A model generated the notes under the pieces. It was given only the letters and a program-made list of their open reading frames with translations, did no database searches and was not told where the DNA came from. Below are positions 60,003 through 64,000 of a DNA stretch of 64,000 nucleotides, in pieces. Position 1 is the stretch's first letter, and each line of letters begins with the position of its first letter. A program made the position numbers and the translations under genes. The stretch is from Aliivibrio sifiae. GTDB lineage: Bacteria > Pseudomonadota > Gammaproteobacteria > Enterobacterales > Vibrionaceae. The DNA lies in the NCBI RefSeq assembly GCF_002954715.1, contig NZ_MSCP01000001.1, positions 2,245,141 through 2,309,140 on the forward strand. The letters run 5' to 3'.

Positions 60003-60764
60003 ATGAATCATAACAAAATTGACCTTAAACCCATGAGTTTAATGTCACTGATACTATCCTTTTTATCGTTAATTGTGATCTCAAGCCTTCTGTTCGTACC
60101 ACTAGAACACAATAGCCGAACGATACTGATCACCCTTGATACCATTATATGTGGTCTCTTTATATTTCAGCTTTCAGTTGATTTTTTCCGTAGCAAACAT
60201 AAGCTCCAATATTTAAAAGAACACTGGATTGACTTTGTTGCTAGCATCCCAATTATTGAACCAGTACGCTATGCTCGTATATTTCATATTTTACGTGTTT
60301 TTCGTTTACTTCGTTCAAGCCAATCTTTGTTAAAACAAATCCAATCAAATCGAAAAGAAGCGACCATTGCTTCTATTCTCATTTTAATGGTCACACTAAT
60401 TTCTTTAGGGTCTGTCTTTATGCTGATGTTTGAAGGCAATGATCCTAATGCAAATATCCATACAGCAAGCGATGCGGTATGGTGGGCTTTTGTAACTATA
60501 TCAACGGTTGGATATGGCGATCACTACCCAGTAACCATGGCTGGAAAAATACTGGCTGTATTAGTAATTATTTCAGGTGTGGGGATTTTTGGTATGATTT
60601 CAGGTTTGATAACTTCAATAATTACCGAGCCCTCAAAAATTGAGAAAAGAAAAAAAGAACAAGAAGATAGGCACCATAGAGATGAAAAGCTAGAACTACT
60701 TTTACAACAACAAACTGAAATACTACAAAAGCTAGATCAGATAAATAATATAAAAGAGAAGTGA
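60003..60764 (+). CDS. Voltage-gated-type potassium channel subunit
   Basis: A 253-residue six-helix ion-channel protein: S1 and S2 near residues 15-60, an S4-like basic helix RYARIFHILRVFRLLRS (about 80-96), then S5, the pore loop with the selectivity filter TISTVGYGDHYPVT, and S6. The cytoplasmic tail (about 210-253) is a Lys/Glu/Gln coiled coil, likely a tetramer zipper. It lacks an RCK domain, so gating is by voltage or coil rather than by ligand. Potassium selectivity is expected from TVGYGD. Confidence 0.95.
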   Translation: MNHNKIDLKPMSLMSLILSFLSLIVISSLLFVPLEHNSRTILITLDTIICGLFIFQLSVDFFRSKHKLQYLKEHWIDFVASIPIIEPVRYARIFHILRVFRLLRSSQSLLKQIQSNRKEATIASILILMVTLISLGSVFMLMFEGNDPNANIHTASDAVWWAFVTISTVGYGDHYPVTMAGKILAVLVIISGVGIFGMISGLITSIITEPSKIEKRKKEQEDRHHRDEKLELLLQQQTEILQKLDQINNIKEK

Positions 60765-60777
60765 TTACTTCTCTTTT
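60752..60777. terminator. Bidirectional terminator overlapping the channel stop codon
   Basis: An 11-base stem AAAAGAGAAGT/ACTTCTCTTTT (60752-60762 with 60767-60777) includes the TGA stop of the channel gene. It has flanking A and T, and serves both the channel gene and the convergent CYTH gene. Confidence 0.85.
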
Positions 60778-60808
60778 ATATGATTACACATTCTTATTAG
60801 ACGTAAAG

Positions 60809-62326
60809 TTATTGCCAATAAGGAGGGTATTCTAGCCCCGCTTTACGGGTTTGTTCCATCGCATGAAGAATTGAACGCTCTTGGCGGAGTAACCAACGCA
60901 CAAGTTGCTCTCGCTCTTCCTCGTCATCTAGCAACTGAACTCGAGTTCTTAATGGTTCCAAACTCATCAAGTCATCTATACCTTGCAATAAATCAAGCCA
61001 AGGTAAGCGGAACCCTTTCCGTCTCTCATCGTCATAAATAAGAGCAAAACACGTCCCTGTCATTAGATTACGGCGTAAACGCATTTTTTGCTTAAAGTAA
61101 TCTACGGGTAATAATTGATTTTCTGTAGAGAATGCGGAATCTAATGCTTCCCAAGTACGGTCGAGTAAAGTCCCAGAATGACTATCGATAGATTCTTGCA
61201 ATATTTGACGCTTTTTATCGTCTAAAAATGGCTGCCAATCACGCGTTAAAATCCAACGACTCAAATCTAATAGCAAACCACAATAACGAGATGACATTAA
61301 TAAAGACATCATTTCATCTGTCTTTGGTAACGATTCTGCACTTTCTTTAAGACTAGCAACTAAGAACTTTCTCGCATCTAATTTTCTTAATACATTGCCT
61401 TTTTCTTCAATTAAGTAGTCTAGGTGCTCTGATTCATCTAACCAATGAAGCTGCTCTTCTAACCACTTTAACTCTTGGCGCAACAATTCACTTGCACGTT
61501 TTGGCACCATTTCACCAAACACCAAAAATATTTGGCGTAGAAAGGCTATCGCTATACGGATCTCCTGCAAAGCAAGTAGATCTTGTGTGTCGATATAAAT
61601 TTGTTCGTGATAATGCCAATGAGAAAGTGCGTATTCCAAAGAATTAATAAAGCACGTTTCAACGCTGTCACTAGACTCCGTTCTCACTAACGACAAGTTT
61701 TTTACTTTATCCGCTGGAGTATTCATCGCTAAACGATACCCTTTGGCCGCTTTACTTTGGTTACCTAGACGCATTCCACCCGAGCTACATAAATCACGAG
61801 CTAGTGTAAATAATGCATCCGTTTGTCCTGACTTAAGCTCTAGTTCTACTTCGCAAATTGGTGTGGTTTTATCACCAGCAATGACTTCACCTTGGTCAAA
61901 GGCCAGTTCTATTTCACTGCCATCAGGCATCGCAACTAACCATTGTTGACGTACGAAATTAGTCGAAAATAAAGGGGCTAGCTGTTGCTGAAGATCGTCT
62001 AACGTAATATCGCTAGGCCAAGCATCTTGAGGGTGTAAATTGACATTAGGGACATCAGAATCATGCTCTGCATTGTACTCTGGTCGCTGGTGTAATCCGG
62101 CAACAACTCGACCTGCAGTCTTCAATGTTTGGGTTCTTTCATCGTTAAATCGACGAATACGTAAGCCTGTGTCATGCTTACGAAGATGCTGTTCGGGTGT
62201 GTCAAAATAGATGTTACCCAAGTTAAGGCAACTCTGCTCTATGACTTTCGCTCCTGATATTTTGTCTATAATAGTGTCTACAAACTCAGGAAAAACAAAA
62301 AATTTCAGTTCTATTTCAGTTTCCAT
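60809..62326 (-). CDS. ygiF: CYTH-CHAD domain protein (inorganic triphosphatase YgiF-like)
   Basis: I chose the ATG at 62326 (METEIELKFFVFPEF), which places the CYTH signature ExExK at the start; 505 residues result. The N-terminal CYTH domain (about 1-200) binds triphosphate in a tunnel of charged strands. The C-terminal CHAD domain (about 220-505) is helical and can bind polyphosphate. E. coli YgiF is 433 residues, so this CHAD part is longer. It hydrolyses inorganic triphosphate. In E. coli it lies just before glnE; here the chemoreceptor and channel genes lie between. Confidence 0.93.
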   Translation of the reverse strand: METEIELKFFVFPEFVDTIIDKISGAKVIEQSCLNLGNIYFDTPEQHLRKHDTGLRIRRFNDERTQTLKTAGRVVAGLHQRPEYNAEHDSDVPNVNLHPQDAWPSDITLDDLQQQLAPLFSTNFVRQQWLVAMPDGSEIELAFDQGEVIAGDKTTPICEVELELKSGQTDALFTLARDLCSSGGMRLGNQSKAAKGYRLAMNTPADKVKNLSLVRTESSDSVETCFINSLEYALSHWHYHEQIYIDTQDLLALQEIRIAIAFLRQIFLVFGEMVPKRASELLRQELKWLEEQLHWLDESEHLDYLIEEKGNVLRKLDARKFLVASLKESAESLPKTDEMMSLLMSSRYCGLLLDLSRWILTRDWQPFLDDKKRQILQESIDSHSGTLLDRTWEALDSAFSTENQLLPVDYFKQKMRLRRNLMTGTCFALIYDDERRKGFRLPWLDLLQGIDDLMSLEPLRTRVQLLDDEEEREQLVRWLLRQERSILHAMEQTRKAGLEYPPYWQ

Positions 62327-62512
62327 AATGACCTCATAACCGTTGTCTTTCCAAGGATATGGCTTAAACTGTTCGGTATCAAGCAACAAATAATGCCAAA
62401 ACCATGATCTAAAGTAGTTTTATTGATAGTGGGATTGGGTTAACATTCGCGCCTTTATGGCCATCGTCTAACAATTCACCATTAGGTACTTGTTTTATTA
62501 GGTTAAGAAACC

Positions 62513-63193
62513 ATGCCAGTAAATACTATTATGGGGTTATTCGCAAAGTCCCCAATGAAACCTTTGCAGCGTCACGTTGTTTGTGTCAATGAATGCTGCT
62601 CACTTCTTATTCCGTTTTTCGAAACGTGTGCAAAAGGTGATTGGGAAAAAGCGAGTGAACTTCGTGCGCAAATTTCTCATTTAGAGAAAGAAGCGGATGT
62701 TCTAAAACGTGAAATTCGTTTAAAACTTCCTCGTGGGTTATTCATGCCTGTTGACCGTACCGACATGCTCGGTCTGTTAACTCAGCAAGATAAACTTGCA
62801 AACCTGGCTAAAGACATCGCAGGTCGCGTTGTTGGTCGCCAACTTGAAATTCCAAGCTCTATGCAGGACGCATTTTTAGCTTATGTTCAACGTTGTTTAG
62901 ATGCGGCTAATCAAGCGCAAGAAGTGATCAGCGAATTGGACGAGCTATTAGAAACCGGCTTTAAGGGACGTGAAGTCACTTTGGTTGCTGAGATGATCAA
63001 TAAATTAGATATCATTGAAGATGATACTGATGAATTGCAAATTCAACTGCGCCAGCAACTCATGAGCATCGAACACAAGTACAATCCGATCGATGTTATG
63101 TTCCTTTATAAAATCCTTGAGTGGGTTGGTGGCATTGCCGACCAAGCACAGCGTGTTGGTTCTCGTTTAGAACTAATGCTATCTCGCTCATAA
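62513..63193 (+). CDS. PhoU-like DUF47 protein (TIGR00153)
   Basis: A 226-residue all-helical protein of the TIGR00153/DUF47 family, with a start MPVNTIMGLFAKSPMKPLQRH typical of the family, HLEKEADVLKREIR, and acidic helix repeats. These proteins sit next to Pit phosphate transporters and are thought to regulate them as PhoU does Pst. It starts 27 bases before pit and is co-oriented, so the two should be one operon. The 186-base upstream gap shows no clear PhoB box. Confidence 0.93.
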   Translation: MPVNTIMGLFAKSPMKPLQRHVVCVNECCSLLIPFFETCAKGDWEKASELRAQISHLEKEADVLKREIRLKLPRGLFMPVDRTDMLGLLTQQDKLANLAKDIAGRVVGRQLEIPSSMQDAFLAYVQRCLDAANQAQEVISELDELLETGFKGREVTLVAEMINKLDIIEDDTDELQIQLRQQLMSIEHKYNPIDVMFLYKILEWVGGIADQAQRVGSRLELMLSRS

Positions 63194-63220
63194 GTTTGTG
63201 ATTCAGTAACAGGTAATACA

Positions 63221-64000
63221 ATGGATATTCTTGCTAACTACGGCACGACCCTTATTTTAGTTGCGGCCTTCTTCGGCTTCCTTATGGCTATTGGTATTGG
63301 TGCAAATGATGTAGCCAATGCAATGGGCACCTCTGTAGGGTCTAAAGCACTAACAGTAAAACAAGCGATCATCATTGCTATGATCTTCGAATTTGCAGGG
63401 GCATACCTTGCCGGTGGCGAAGTTACAGATACAATTCGTAAAGGGGTAATTGATACCTCTCTTTTTTCCCATCAGCCTGAAGTATTAGTTTACGGCATGA
63501 TGTCAGCACTTCTTGCTGCGGGTACTTGGTTATTGCTTGCGTCTTACATGGGCTGGCCGGTATCAACAACTCACTCTATCATCGGTGCTATCATCGGTTT
63601 CGCGTGTGTTGCTGTAGGTACAGAAGCGGTTGATTGGAACTCAGTTCAAGGTATCGTAGGGAGCTGGTTAATCACCCCTCTCATATCCGGTATTTTTGCT
63701 TACATGATCTTTATCAGTGCTCAACGACTGATATTTGATACAGATAAGCCATTAATGAATGCTAAACGTTTTGTTCCGGTATACATGTTCATCACCACTA
63801 TGGTTATTGCACTTGTTACTATCAAAAAAGGTCTAAAGCACGTTGGTCTTCATCTATCTAATGGCGAAGCTTGGGTTGCGTCTGCAGGCGTATCAGCATT
63901 AGTAATGGTCGGTGGTTATCTGTATATCTCTCGTAAATTTGCAAATACAGTAAATGATGAGAAAGACAGCCGTGGTTTTACTGGCGTAGAAAGTATTTTT
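63221..64000 (+). CDS. pit: Pit-family inorganic phosphate transporter (N-terminal part, cut by window edge)
   Basis: An open frame of 260 codons runs to the window end. The start MDILANYGTTLILVAAFFGF is followed by the Pit signature AIGIGANDVANAMGTSVGSKAL (about residues 24-45) and TTHSIIGAIIGFA, with at least seven hydrophobic helices. Pit transporters carry metal-phosphate with protons across the inner membrane. It is just behind the DUF47 gene. The second half of the gene lies beyond the window. Confidence 0.95.
   Translation, partial: MDILANYGTTLILVAAFFGFLMAIGIGANDVANAMGTSVGSKALTVKQAIIIAMIFEFAGAYLAGGEVTDTIRKGVIDTSLFSHQPEVLVYGMMSALLAAGTWLLLASYMGWPVSTTHSIIGAIIGFACVAVGTEAVDWNSVQGIVGSWLITPLISGIFAYMIFISAQRLIFDTDKPLMNAKRFVPVYMFITTMVIALVTIKKGLKHVGLHLSNGEAWVASAGVSALVMVGGYLYISRKFANTVNDEKDSRGFTGVESIF

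Overview
The window is about 64 kb of a low-GC gammaproteobacterial chromosome. Its gene order is that of Vibrionaceae: yhdP-rng-maf-mreDCB next to a complete mannose-sensitive haemagglutinin (MSHA) type IV pilus locus and csrD, then ssb, galU, uvrA, a pglL-type ligase, a class V aminotransferase, lysC and metH. From protein similarity and AT-richness I lean towards an Aliivibrio-like species, but this is recall and no search was run. Nearly all of the window is coding, and most genes are ordinary core genes.

Layout. 1-6546 (minus strand): cell envelope and shape genes, with partial yhdP, rng, maf and mreD-mreC-mreB. 6669-23806 (minus strand): the MSHA pilus, read from high to low coordinates. 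It has an assembly block (mshI-J-K-L-M-N-E-G-F), then a pilin block (mshB-A-C-D-O-P-Q). A strong terminator directly after mshA explains how the major pilin can be made in excess. csrD (mshH) at 23928-25907 lies just upstream. 26109-26798: an unrecognised six-helix membrane protein with charged residues at the ends of its helices. 26904-27452: ssb.

27763-39555 (plus strand): a compact ten-gene exopolysaccharide operon. It encodes an initiating sugar-phosphate transferase, an outer-membrane beta-barrel, a short Wza-like export protein, a chain-length co-polymerase, Wzx- and Wzy-like proteins, three glycosyltransferases and a small membrane protein. It lies between ssb and galU-uvrA. In E. coli ssb and uvrA are adjacent and divergent, and in V. 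cholerae (from memory) only a short regulator gene separates ssb from galU, so this looks like a variable insertion site. The most unusual gene here is the co-polymerase: its cytoplasmic domain has the bacterial tyrosine-kinase fold signature, but the Walker A and Walker B residues and the tyrosine tail are gone. The export protein is too short to make its own outer-membrane pore and probably works with the adjacent beta-barrel.

39692-48394: galU, uvrA (with a good LexA box), a PglL-type O-oligosaccharyltransferase, an aminotransferase, and lysC preceded by a clear lysine riboswitch. 48478-55142: metH (with a tandem MetJ-box candidate), a CPA1-type cation/proton antiporter and hldE. 55282-62326: glnE, a chemoreceptor, a potassium channel and a CYTH-CHAD gene (ygiF). 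62513-64000: a PhoU-like DUF47 protein and the start of a Pit phosphate transporter.

The genes form several functional sets: surface structures (MSHA pilus, exopolysaccharide, possible protein O-glycosylation, LPS heptose from hldE), cell shape, DNA repair (ssb, uvrA), aspartate-family and methionine metabolism (lysC, metH), and nitrogen and phosphate physiology (glnE, DUF47-pit). I see no rRNA, tRNA, CRISPR array, transposase or prophage gene.
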